This document shows positions 25,744 to 33,895 of a DNA stretch of 64,000 bases, in pieces. The stretch is from Scopulibacillus_A cellulosilyticus. Its GTDB lineage: Bacteria; Bacillota; Bacilli; Bacillales; Sporolactobacillaceae. The stretch covers positions 1 to 64,000 of the forward strand of contig NZ_JBHTCO010000019.1 in assembly GCF_042665295.1 (NCBI RefSeq), given 5' to 3'. The position numbers and the translations under genes are program-made. The notes beneath the pieces are model-generated. The model saw nothing but the letters and a program-made list of their open reading frames with translations. It did not search any database and had not been told where the DNA came from. Position 1 is the first letter of the stretch, and each line of letters opens with the position of its first letter.

Positions 25744-27027
25744 TTAATATATTGATGTATTATCTTCAGATATATTCTCAAGGATTTCTTTTACACGGGC
25801 TAAGAAACGGCCTGCTACTAATCCATCAAGCACACGGTGGTCAAGAGACAAGCATAAGTTAACCATATCCCTTACGGCGATCATGCCATTATCCATGACA
25901 ACCGGGCGCTTTACAATTGATTCAACAGAAAGGATAGCCGCTTGCGGATAATTAATAATCGGCTGAGACAGAACTGAACCAAATGACCCTGTGTTATTCA
26001 CTGTAAAAGTACCGCCTTGCATATCATCATTAGTCAGACGATTGCCGCGTACTTTTGCTGCAAGTTCATTGACACCTTTAGCCAAGCCCTTTATGCTTTT
26101 TTCATCCGCGCCCTTAATGACAGGAACGTAAAGTGCTTCATCAGTGGCAACTGCGATAGAAATATTAATATCTTTTTTCTCAATAATTTTATCGCCTGCC
26201 CACATTGAATTAAGACGAGGGAATTCTTTTAAACCTTCAACGACGGCTTTAATAAAGAATGGCAAGAAAGTTAAGCTGTAACCTTCTTTATTTTTAAAAT
26301 CATTCTTCACTTTATTTCTGTAGTTAACAAGGTTTGTTACATCAACTTCAACCATCGTCCAAGCATGGGGAGCTTCGTGCTTGCTGCGCACCATGTTGTT
26401 GGCAATCGCTCTGCGGACACCATTTACCGGAATTTCAATATCCCCTTCAGCGACAGGGACTGATACAGGCTGCGTTGTTTCTTTCTTAGCTGACGGCGCA
26501 GGTTGTTGTTTTTCCGGCTTAGGCGCTTCTTCTTTTTTCTTTTCTTCAGGTCTCGGTACGTTGCCGGATTCAATGAGTTTAAGAATATCTTTTCTCGTGA
26601 TGCGCCCGCCTTTACCGGTACCTTCAACACGTTCTAAATCAATATTATTTTCCTGAGCCAGTCTTAATACCGCCGGAGAATATCGTTTCTTCATACTTGA
26701 ATCTTTTTCAACGGATTCTTCCTGAATATTTTCACTCTCAGCTTTAGCGGCTTCGTTTGTATTTTCAGCGGTATCATTTCCTGCTGCTTCAGTTTCGATA
26801 TAGCACATAAGGTCGCCGACTTCGAGTGTTTCACCTTCTGATGCAACAATTTCTTTTATGATACCTGTAAATGATGAAGGAACCTCTGCATTTACTTTGT
26901 CAGTTGTTACTTCTACAATCGGATCATATTTCTTAATTTCATTACCGGGTTCAACAAGCCACTTGCTTATTGTACCTTCTGTAACACTTTCGCCAAGCTG
27001 CGGCATTGTAATTTTTTCTGTTGCCAA
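25744..27027 (-). CDS. bkdB: Branched-chain alpha-keto acid dehydrogenase E2 (dihydrolipoyl acyltransferase)
   Basis: E2 core of the branched-chain keto acid dehydrogenase complex, 427 residues. Order of domains: lipoyl domain (Lys44 in EVTTDKVNAE), acidic linker, peripheral-subunit-binding domain (about 115-152, YSPAVLRLAQENNIDLERVEGTG), a Pro/Lys/Glu linker and the acyltransferase domain with HRVLDG (His397, Asp401). Start is TTG behind AGGAGG, 26 nt after bkdAB. It is the last gene of the ptb-bcd-buk-lpdV-bkdAA-bkdAB-bkdB operon and transfers isobutyryl, isovaleryl and 2-methylbutyryl groups to CoA, the primers for branched fatty acids. Confidence 0.95.
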   Translation of the reverse strand: MATEKITMPQLGESVTEGTISKWLVEPGNEIKKYDPIVEVTTDKVNAEVPSSFTGIIKEIVASEGETLEVGDLMCYIETEAAGNDTAENTNEAAKAESENIQEESVEKDSSMKKRYSPAVLRLAQENNIDLERVEGTGKGGRITRKDILKLIESGNVPRPEEKKKEEAPKPEKQQPAPSAKKETTQPVSVPVAEGDIEIPVNGVRRAIANNMVRSKHEAPHAWTMVEVDVTNLVNYRNKVKNDFKNKEGYSLTFLPFFIKAVVEGLKEFPRLNSMWAGDKIIEKKDINISIAVATDEALYVPVIKGADEKSIKGLAKGVNELAAKVRGNRLTNDDMQGGTFTVNNTGSFGSVLSQPIINYPQAAILSVESIVKRPVVMDNGMIAVRDMVNLCLSLDHRVLDGLVAGRFLARVKEILENISEDNTSIY

Positions 27028-27053
27028 ATCAATAACCTCCTATCTGCTAACCT

Positions 27054-28037
27054 TTAAAATTCAGCGAGTTCTCTAATCGCTTTTTCAACTTTTTCAGGAT
27101 TGATCATGAAAAATTTCTCCATAGGCGGTGCATATGGCATCGCAGGGATATCTGGTCCGGCAAGGCGCTGAATCGGCGCATCTAAATCAAACAAACATTC
27201 TTCTGCAATGATTGCCGAGACTTCGCTGATGACACTGCCTTCTTTATTATCCTCTGTGACAAGCAGGACTTTACCTGTTTTCTTGGCGGCTTCTATAATC
27301 GCTTCTTTATCTAATGGATAAACCGTTCTTAAATCTAAAATATGAGTAGAAATCCCTTCATTTTCTAATTTCTCCGCTGCTTGAAGGGCAAAATGGACGG
27401 CCAATCCGTACGTGATAACCGTTACATCGTCGCCTTCACGCTTAACGTCAGCTTTACCAATAGGTAATGTATAATCTTCTTCCGGTACCTCGCCTTTAAT
27501 TAACCGGTAAGCACGCTTATGTTCCAAGAAAAGCACTGGATCGTTATCCCGAATGGATGCTTTAAGCAAGCCTTTGACATCATAAGGCGTAGAAGGCATA
27601 ACGACTTTCAATCCCGGTACATTACTAAAAATGGCTTCAATAGATTGAGAGTGATAAAGCGCGCCGTGAACCCCGCCGCCATAAGGTGCGCGAATCGTTA
27701 ATGGCACATGCCAATCATTATTTGAACGATAGCGAATTTTCGCAGCTTCAGATATGATTTGGTTAACAGCCGGCAGAATAAAGTCTGCAAATTGAATTTC
27801 AGCAACAGGACGCATGCCATACATGGCGGCACCTATTCCAACACCTGCAATCGCCGATTCCGTCAGCGGTGTGTCCATCACACGGTTCTCTCCAAATTCT
27901 TCTATAAGCCCGGCTGTCGCCCGGAAAACACCGCCGCGAACACCAACGTCTTCGCCTAACACAAAGACATTCTCATCTCTTGCCATTTCTTCTTTTAACG
28001 CTTGTGTAACCGCATCAATATATGAAATAACAGCCAT
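27054..28037 (-). CDS. bkdAB: Branched-chain alpha-keto acid dehydrogenase E1 beta
   Basis: 327-residue beta subunit of the thiamine-diphosphate decarboxylase (E1). FVLGEDVGVRGGVFRATAGL and DTPLTESAIAGVGIGAAMYGMRPVAEIQFADF are standard E1-beta segments; LRTVYPLDKEAI is near the C-terminal transketolase domain. The ATG at 28037 is preceded by AGGAGGGATCAT; an upstream in-frame ATG (28064) overlaps bkdAA and lacks a site. It pairs with BkdAA to decarboxylate the keto acids of leucine, isoleucine and valine. Confidence 0.95.
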   Translation of the reverse strand: MAVISYIDAVTQALKEEMARDENVFVLGEDVGVRGGVFRATAGLIEEFGENRVMDTPLTESAIAGVGIGAAMYGMRPVAEIQFADFILPAVNQIISEAAKIRYRSNNDWHVPLTIRAPYGGGVHGALYHSQSIEAIFSNVPGLKVVMPSTPYDVKGLLKASIRDNDPVLFLEHKRAYRLIKGEVPEEDYTLPIGKADVKREGDDVTVITYGLAVHFALQAAEKLENEGISTHILDLRTVYPLDKEAIIEAAKKTGKVLLVTEDNKEGSVISEVSAIIAEECLFDLDAPIQRLAGPDIPAMPYAPPMEKFFMINPEKVEKAIRELAEF

Positions 28038-28047
28038 ATGATCCCTC

Positions 28048-29040
28048 CTATTCCTCGTAGACATATTTCAGTGCGGATTCTGGGGCAGCGTACTCTGCAT
28101 TTTCCGCATAATCAGTGGCTTCATCAACAATATTCGCGATTTTATCATTAAATTCTTTTTCTTTTTCTTCAGTTAAAAGGCCAATTTCTTTTAAATAATC
28201 GCGGAAGGTGAATAAGCCATCCTTTTTCTTAGCCTCTTCAACTTCTTCCCGTGTCCTGTATGTACGATCGTCATCATCACTTGAGTGCGGTGTCAGACGG
28301 TAAGATACCGTTTCAATCAGTGACGGCCCCTCACCTCTTCTTCCCCGTTCAGCCGCTTCTTTAACGACTTCATAAACGGCCAGCGGGTCATTGCCGTCAA
28401 CCGTTTTACCGAACATGCCGTAACCGGCGGCCCGGTCAGAAACATTTTCACAGGCCAATTGTTTCTTAACTGGGACGGAAATCGCATACTTGTTATTTTC
28501 ACACATAAAAATAACTGGCAGTTTATGAACGCCGGCAAAGTTGGCTGATTCATGGAAATCTCCTTGGTTTGAAGAACCCTCACCAAATGTTGATAAGGTA
28601 ACAATATTTTCGCCCTTCATTCTGCCTGCTAATGCAGCACCGACCGCATGAGCGACTTGAGTCGTCACTGGAGATGATTGGGTCATAATACGGTTTTTCT
28701 TTTGGCCAAAGTGTCCGGGCATTTGTCTGCCGCCCGAGTTAGGATCTTCTGCTTTTGCAAAACCGGATAACATAAGGTCTTTCGCTGTCATTCCAAAGGC
28801 AATGACCAAGCCTAAATCGCGATAGTACGGAGCAATGACATCTTTTTCGCGATCGAGTGCAAAAGCGGCGCCTACTTGAGCAGCTTCTTGCCCTTGACAT
28901 GAAATAACAAACGGAATTTTACCGGCGCGGTTAAGCAGCCACATCCGTTCATCTATTTTTCTTGCCAGAAGCATCGTTTCGTACATTTCCAAAACGGTTT
29001 CGTCCGATAATCCTAATTTTTCGTGACGGTTATTCGTCAT
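28048..29040 (-). CDS. bkdAA: Branched-chain alpha-keto acid dehydrogenase E1 alpha
   Basis: 330-residue alpha subunit of E1. The thiamine-diphosphate motif is visible around GEGSSNQGDFHESANFAGVHKLPVIFMCENNKYAIS, and SYRLTPHSSDDDDRTYR is the phosphorylation-loop region of E1-alpha proteins. The ATG at 29040 follows GGGAGG; the ATG at 29079 lies inside lpdV and has no site. It is tightly spaced (13 nt after lpdV, 10 nt before bkdAB). Confidence 0.95.
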   Translation of the reverse strand: MTNNRHEKLGLSDETVLEMYETMLLARKIDERMWLLNRAGKIPFVISCQGQEAAQVGAAFALDREKDVIAPYYRDLGLVIAFGMTAKDLMLSGFAKAEDPNSGGRQMPGHFGQKKNRIMTQSSPVTTQVAHAVGAALAGRMKGENIVTLSTFGEGSSNQGDFHESANFAGVHKLPVIFMCENNKYAISVPVKKQLACENVSDRAAGYGMFGKTVDGNDPLAVYEVVKEAAERGRRGEGPSLIETVSYRLTPHSSDDDDRTYRTREEVEEAKKKDGLFTFRDYLKEIGLLTEEKEKEFNDKIANIVDEATDYAENAEYAAPESALKYVYEE

Positions 29041-29053
29041 ACTTCTAACCTCC

Positions 29054-30475
29054 CTATGAATGAATGGCTTTGCCATCAACAGCTAAAGCCGCTTCACCTA
29101 TAATTTCAGATAATGTTGGGTGAGGATGAATAGTTTCACCGATTTCCCACGGTGTTGCGTCAAGTACCCGTGCAAGAGCAGCTTCAGAGATTAAGTCAGT
29201 AACATGAGGGCCAAACATATGGACGCCGAGGATATCGTCTGTGTTTTTATCAGCAATCATTTTTACAAATCCGTCTGCTTCACCGTAGACTAACGCTTTG
29301 CCTATAGCGTTAAAGGAGAATTTGCCGATTTTAACATCATAGCCTTGCTGTTTTGCTTCTTCTTCTGTTAAGCCAACAGCGGATGCCTCCGGACGAGTAT
29401 AAATACAACGGGCCACTTGTGTATAATCGATCGGCGCGGGATTAAGACCGGCGATATGTTCAACTGCTGTTATCCCTTCGTGAGAAGCAACGTGTGCCAA
29501 CTGGATACCCCCGATACAATCACCGATGGCATAGATATGGGATTCAGCCGTTTGATAAAACTCGTTAGTTTGAATGGCGCCTTTTTCTACTTTAATGCTT
29601 GTGTTCTGCAGGCCAATATCCTCTGTATTGGCTTGACGCCCAACGGATACAAGAATTTTATCAGCTTGATATGTTTCTTCTTTCCCGTTTATTTCAGCTT
29701 TAATTGTGACATGTTTGCCTTTTTCAAGCGTTTCAGGCAACACTTTAGCACTTGTCTCTATCTTAACGCCCTTTTTCTTCAACTGGCTTTGCATTTCTTT
29801 GGAAATATCTTTATCTTCTGTTGGAACAAGACGATCAGCATATTCTAAAACAGTAACTTCAACGCCAAAATCCGAGAACATCGAAGCCCATTCTACGCCA
29901 ATAACGCCGCCGCCGACAATAATTATTGATGATGGCAGCTCAGTTAATAAGACAGCTTCATCAGAAGAGATGACTTGTTCACCGTCAATTTCCAGACCTG
30001 GAAGTGTACGCGGACGGGAGCCTGTAGAAATGATGACATTTTGCGGTACAAGCATTTGGTTTTCATCACCATTATTCATTTCTACTGAAATCGTTCCAGG
30101 CATCGGTGAAAATATTGAAGGACCCAAAATTCGGCCGTAGCCTTCGTAAACATCAATTTTCCCTTTTTTCATTAAGTATTTAACGCCGTTGTGAAGCTGG
30201 TCAATGACGGCTTTCTTTCTTTCATGAACTTTTTCATAGTCTAAGCTCACATCTGACGTCATCACGCCGTATTTTTCGCCTTCTTTTGCGGTGGCAAATA
30301 CTTCAGCACTTCTTAGCAGTGCTTTACTTGGAATACAGCCCCGGTGCAAGCATGTTCCGCCAAGTTCACGAGCTTCAACGACGGCTGTTTTGAGTCCAAG
30401 CTGGCTGGCCCGGATAGCGGCAACATAACCGCCTGTGCCGCCGCCAAGTATAACTAAATCATAATTTTCTGCCAT
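29054..30475 (-). CDS. lpdV: Dihydrolipoamide dehydrogenase (E3)
   Basis: 473-residue flavoprotein that reoxidises the lipoyl group of BkdB. FAD-binding LGGGTGGYVAAIRA at 10-22, redox-active Cys42 and Cys47 in GGTCLHRGCIPSKALL, NAD site VGGGVIGVEWASMF, and the partner-chain active-site histidine in HPHPTLSEIIGEA near the end. In the operon it sits between buk and bkdAA, the position of B. subtilis lpdV. ATG follows AAAGGAG. Confidence 0.95.
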   Translation of the reverse strand: MAENYDLVILGGGTGGYVAAIRASQLGLKTAVVEARELGGTCLHRGCIPSKALLRSAEVFATAKEGEKYGVMTSDVSLDYEKVHERKKAVIDQLHNGVKYLMKKGKIDVYEGYGRILGPSIFSPMPGTISVEMNNGDENQMLVPQNVIISTGSRPRTLPGLEIDGEQVISSDEAVLLTELPSSIIIVGGGVIGVEWASMFSDFGVEVTVLEYADRLVPTEDKDISKEMQSQLKKKGVKIETSAKVLPETLEKGKHVTIKAEINGKEETYQADKILVSVGRQANTEDIGLQNTSIKVEKGAIQTNEFYQTAESHIYAIGDCIGGIQLAHVASHEGITAVEHIAGLNPAPIDYTQVARCIYTRPEASAVGLTEEEAKQQGYDVKIGKFSFNAIGKALVYGEADGFVKMIADKNTDDILGVHMFGPHVTDLISEAALARVLDATPWEIGETIHPHPTLSEIIGEAALAVDGKAIHS

Positions 30476-30535
30476 GCGGATATAACACTCCTTTAAAAGT
30501 TGCCAATTAGTCCAGTGATTATTTATGAAGACTAT

Positions 30536-31648
30536 TTATAGCTTTATTGTTTGAGCCGGCTTAGGGCTTGCCGGATAGACTTTGGCTTGTTCTTCTTCAC
30601 GAAGTACACGCAGCGTCCCTTCAACAAGGGCCTGTAATTCGTCTTCTCCGGGAACAACAATAACGTCAGCGATCCAGTCTATTCTTTTAGTAATTGCTTT
30701 AACAAAATCTTTTCCGTACGCAAGCCCCCCTGTTAAAACAATCGCGTCCATTTTCCCCTTAAATACAGTGCTTGCGGCTCCTATTTCTTTTGCGATTTGA
30801 TAGGCCATGGCATCATACACTAACGCCGCATATTCATCGCCATTTTCAATCATTTCTTCAACTTTTACCGCATCATTTGTATTTAAGTAACCGACAAGTC
30901 CGCCTTGCCCAACCGCTTTCTTCATTATTTCATCGACATAGTATTCGCCTGAATAGCACATAGAAATGAGGTCTCCGACGGGAATTGTTCCGGCTCTTTC
31001 AGGTGAAAAAGGCCCTTCGCCATGAAGTCCATTATTAACATCAATGACCCGTCCGTGCTTATGGACTCCGACAGTAACACCGCCGCCCATATGAGTAACA
31101 ATAAGATCAAGCTCTTTATAGTCTTTACCCAATTGTTTTGACACCCGACGGGCAACCGCTTTTTGGTTTAAAGCATGGAAAATACTTTTTCTTTCAATTT
31201 CAGGAAAGCCGGAGATTCGGGCAATTGGTTCCATTTCATCAACAACAACAGGGTCGACAATAAAAGAAGGAATGTTCAGCTGTTGACCGATCTCATAAGC
31301 GAGGATTCCGCCAAGGTTAGATGCATGCTCACCGCTGTAACCGGCACGGAGATCTTCAAGCATCTTCTCATTAACCGCATAAGTTCCGCCTTCTATCGGT
31401 CGTAATAAACCGCCGCGGCCAACAACTGCACTAAGATGAGAGAGATTTAATCCCTCTTCATCCAGCGTTTCTAATATAGATGTTTTCCGCATTTGATATT
31501 GATCAATAATTGTCTCATAATCTGTTAGTTCGCTCGCATCATAGCGGATTGTTTTTTCAAAAATTGGTTGTTCATCACTGTATACAGCGATTTTTGTTGA
31601 GGTAGATCCTGGGTTAATAGCCAAGATACGATACTCGCTTTGTTGCAA
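30536..31648 (-). CDS. buk: Butyrate kinase (branched-chain acid kinase)
   Basis: ASKHA-fold acid kinase of about 370 residues. ILAINPGSTSTKIAVY is the phosphate-1 motif, and VTHMGGGVTVGVHKHGRVIDVNNGLHGEGPFSPERAG is the butyrate-kinase signature. With Ptb it turns branched-chain acyl-CoA into the free acid while making ATP. I prefer the TTG at 31648, six bases after GGAGGGG, to the ATG at 31663, which forms part of that ribosome site. Confidence 0.94.
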   Translation of the reverse strand: MQQSEYRILAINPGSTSTKIAVYSDEQPIFEKTIRYDASELTDYETIIDQYQMRKTSILETLDEEGLNLSHLSAVVGRGGLLRPIEGGTYAVNEKMLEDLRAGYSGEHASNLGGILAYEIGQQLNIPSFIVDPVVVDEMEPIARISGFPEIERKSIFHALNQKAVARRVSKQLGKDYKELDLIVTHMGGGVTVGVHKHGRVIDVNNGLHGEGPFSPERAGTIPVGDLISMCYSGEYYVDEIMKKAVGQGGLVGYLNTNDAVKVEEMIENGDEYAALVYDAMAYQIAKEIGAASTVFKGKMDAIVLTGGLAYGKDFVKAITKRIDWIADVIVVPGEDELQALVEGTLRVLREEEQAKVYPASPKPAQTIKL

Positions 31649-31677
31649 CGTTAACCCCTCCATGATGAATTCGTGTC

Positions 31678-32772
31678 TTAGCGGCGGCTTAAAGCATGTT
31701 TACCGTTTTGCAGGAATGTGCTGCGAGTGTTTTTCATTGATTCAATGCGTTCTTCAGCTAAACGATCCGCAGCTTTATAAGTAGGAATGTTATCACGTTT
31801 TGAAATTTCATAGATACTCAAAAGACTATCGTAGAGACCTTCAACCTTCTTCATTGCCCGTTCGTGGTTATAGCCTAACAATTCATCAGCAACATTAATA
31901 ACACCGCCGGCATTAATCACATAGTCCGGTGCATAAACAATGCCGCGTTCAAAAAGGATATCGCCATGTTTGTCATCGAGAAGCTGGTTATTCGCAGAAC
32001 CTGCAACCATTTTCGCTTTAAGTTTCGGAAGGGTTTGGTCATTTATGACAGCGCCTAAGGCACAAGGTGCAAAAATGTCACAGTCAACACCAATAATGTC
32101 ATCCGGATCAACAGCCTTAGCACCGAACGCTTCAACAGCTCTTTGAACTGCTTCTTTATTTATATCAGTAACAATTAAGTTTGCACCCTCTTCGTGAAGA
32201 TGTTCACATAAGCTGTAAGCAACATTGCCGACGCCTTGAACAGCAATCGTTTTTCCTTCAAGGGAATCAGATCCAAACGCATGCTTGGCAGTTGCTTTCA
32301 TGCCTTTATAGACACCGTAAGCAGTTACAGGAGAAGGATTGCCCGATGAACCGAATGCAGGTGAAATACCAGTGACAAAATCAGTTTCTTCGTGAATGAT
32401 ATCCATGTCCTCAACTGTAGTACCTACATCCTCCGCAGTTATATAACGGCCGTTTAGTCCTTGAATAAAGCGGCCTAAAGCACGGAACATTGCTTCGTTT
32501 TTGTCTTTGCGCGGATCGCCAATGATGACTGTTTTACCGCCGCCAAGATTCAGTCCTGCTGCAGCATTTTTATAAGTCATTCCGCGGCCAAGACGAAGCG
32601 CGTCTTCAATAGCAGCATCTTCTGAATCATAATTCCACATTCTTAATCCGCCAAGTGCAGGTCCTAGCGTTGTATCGTGAATAACGATAATTGCTTTCAA
32701 ACCAGATTGTTTATCTTGACAAACGACCATTTGCTCGTAATCGTATTTCTCCATATAGCTTAAAATTTCCAT
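31678..32772 (-). CDS. bcd: Leucine dehydrogenase (branched-chain amino acid dehydrogenase)
   Basis: 364-residue NAD-dependent leucine dehydrogenase that deaminates Leu, Ile and Val to the keto acids used by the Bkd complex. The start MEILSYMEKYDYEQMVVCQDKQSGLKAI fits the N-terminus of the Bacillus enzyme; GGLRMW and NLGGGKTVIIGDP hold the substrate-binding and catalytic lysines; VQGVGNVAYSLCEHL is the NAD fold. The ATG at 32772 has GGGAGG nine bases upstream; the frame runs open 22 codons further upstream without a site. Confidence 0.95.
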   Translation of the reverse strand: MEILSYMEKYDYEQMVVCQDKQSGLKAIIVIHDTTLGPALGGLRMWNYDSEDAAIEDALRLGRGMTYKNAAAGLNLGGGKTVIIGDPRKDKNEAMFRALGRFIQGLNGRYITAEDVGTTVEDMDIIHEETDFVTGISPAFGSSGNPSPVTAYGVYKGMKATAKHAFGSDSLEGKTIAVQGVGNVAYSLCEHLHEEGANLIVTDINKEAVQRAVEAFGAKAVDPDDIIGVDCDIFAPCALGAVINDQTLPKLKAKMVAGSANNQLLDDKHGDILFERGIVYAPDYVINAGGVINVADELLGYNHERAMKKVEGLYDSLLSIYEISKRDNIPTYKAADRLAEERIESMKNTRSTFLQNGKHALSRR

Positions 32773-32862
32773 GTGAAATTGCCTCCCTGTGATAATCGTC
32801 ATGTTTTTTAAAATGCTGTTCAAAAGTTTCGGAACCATTGTCCGCCATTTTAAACATCTATA

Positions 32863-33762
32863 TTAGAATGAAGCTCTAACAGCAAGTAAAATAGAAGTTA
32901 ATTTATTTTCCGGTGTATCGGAACGGGAAGTTAAAATGATTGGCGCTTTTGCCCCAGTTACAATCGCTCCTACTTTGGCCCCGGAAAAATAAACGAGAGA
33001 TTTATATAGCATGTTGCCTGCTTCTATATTAGGAACGACAAGAATATCTGCCTGACCGGCAACCGGGCTTGTTAATTTTTTATGAGCAGCCGCTTCTAAC
33101 GAAACAGCATTATCTAACGCCAGAGGACCATCAACGATGCAATTTGTAATTTGTCCCCGTCTGTTCATTTGTGTCAAAACAGCTGCATCAACTGTTGCCG
33201 GCATTTTTGGATTGACGGTTTCGACCGCAGCAAGCAATGCTACTTTTGGTTGATCACACCCAACTGAACGAGCTACTTGAACGGCATTATTAATAATATC
33301 TGCTTTTTGCTCAAGATCAGGCGTGATGTTCATCCCCGGGTCTGTCACAAAAATAAGCTGTTTATAACCGGGGACTTCAAAAGCAGCAACATGAGAAAGT
33401 GTTTTGCCGCTGCGAATGCCATACTCTTTATTAAGAACGGCTTTTAATAATACAGCAGTCGGAAGCAATCCCTTCATTAAAACATCCGCTTTATTGCCGG
33501 AGACAGCGCGAACAGCTTCAGCAGCCGCTTCCTGTTCAGATTCTGTATGAACGATGTCAACTTTTTCATAGATATTTGGTTCAGAAATTTCTTTTAGCGT
33601 TGCTTCAATATGGCTTTTTGGTCCGAATAATATAAAACGTCCGAGTTGTTCATTGACTGCAGTGGTTACAGCTTGCAGTACCGCTATGTCATCGGCTTGA
33701 GCAACAGCAATAACCTTGTCTTCACCTTTTATAATGTCATTTTTTAGTTGTTCTAGTGACAT
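32863..33762 (-). CDS. ptb: Phosphate butyryltransferase
   Basis: 299-residue phosphotransacetylase-family enzyme that swaps CoA of (iso)butyryl-CoA for phosphate. FVTDPGMNITPDLEQKADIINNAV and NIEAGNMLYKSLVYFSGAKVGAIVTGAKAPIILTSR are family signatures. The ATG at 33762 is preceded by AAAGGGG at seven bases; the longer frame to 33819 would cover the promoter. First gene of the bkd operon, read from the sigma-54 promoter at 33803-33819. Confidence 0.94.
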   Translation of the reverse strand: MSLEQLKNDIIKGEDKVIAVAQADDIAVLQAVTTAVNEQLGRFILFGPKSHIEATLKEISEPNIYEKVDIVHTESEQEAAAEAVRAVSGNKADVLMKGLLPTAVLLKAVLNKEYGIRSGKTLSHVAAFEVPGYKQLIFVTDPGMNITPDLEQKADIINNAVQVARSVGCDQPKVALLAAVETVNPKMPATVDAAVLTQMNRRGQITNCIVDGPLALDNAVSLEAAAHKKLTSPVAGQADILVVPNIEAGNMLYKSLVYFSGAKVGAIVTGAKAPIILTSRSDTPENKLTSILLAVRASF

Positions 33763-33802
33763 TGGCCATCCCCTTTCACTTTCTCCGACCACTTTTTTCA
33801 TA

Positions 33803-33819
33803 TGCAATCTTCGTGCCAA
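33803..33819 (-). promoter_or_regulatory. Sigma-54 (SigL) promoter of the ptb-bkd operon
   Basis: The minus strand reads TTGGCACGAAGATTGCA, a complete match to the -24/-12 consensus YTGGCACGRNNNTTGCW. The transcription start should fall near 33792, about 30 bp before the ptb ATG. A cre-like TGAAAACGTTTTAT (33831-33844) lies just upstream of the -24 element. Confidence 0.93.
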
Positions 33820-33859
33820 CTCGTTTATTTTGAAAACGTTTTATTTAAGAGGGTGCCAT

Positions 33860-33895
33860 CATGCAATAATTTTCATGTGTGAAATTTATTGCATG
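33860..33895. promoter_or_regulatory. Probable BkdR enhancer (upstream activating dyad)
   Basis: Exact 10-bp arms CATGCAATAA (33860-33869) and TTATTGCATG (33886-33895) enclose an inner TTTCA/TGAAA dyad, making a 36-bp near-perfect inverted repeat. It lies about 45-80 bp upstream of the -24 box and includes the bkdR stop codon. No T run follows, so a terminator is unlikely; position and symmetry fit an enhancer for the Fis-type activator. Confidence 0.7.

Noticed and set aside
33860..33895. Dyad at the bkdR stop codon as a terminator
   Set aside because: No T run follows on the minus strand and the dyad is centred at enhancer distance from a sigma-54 promoter.
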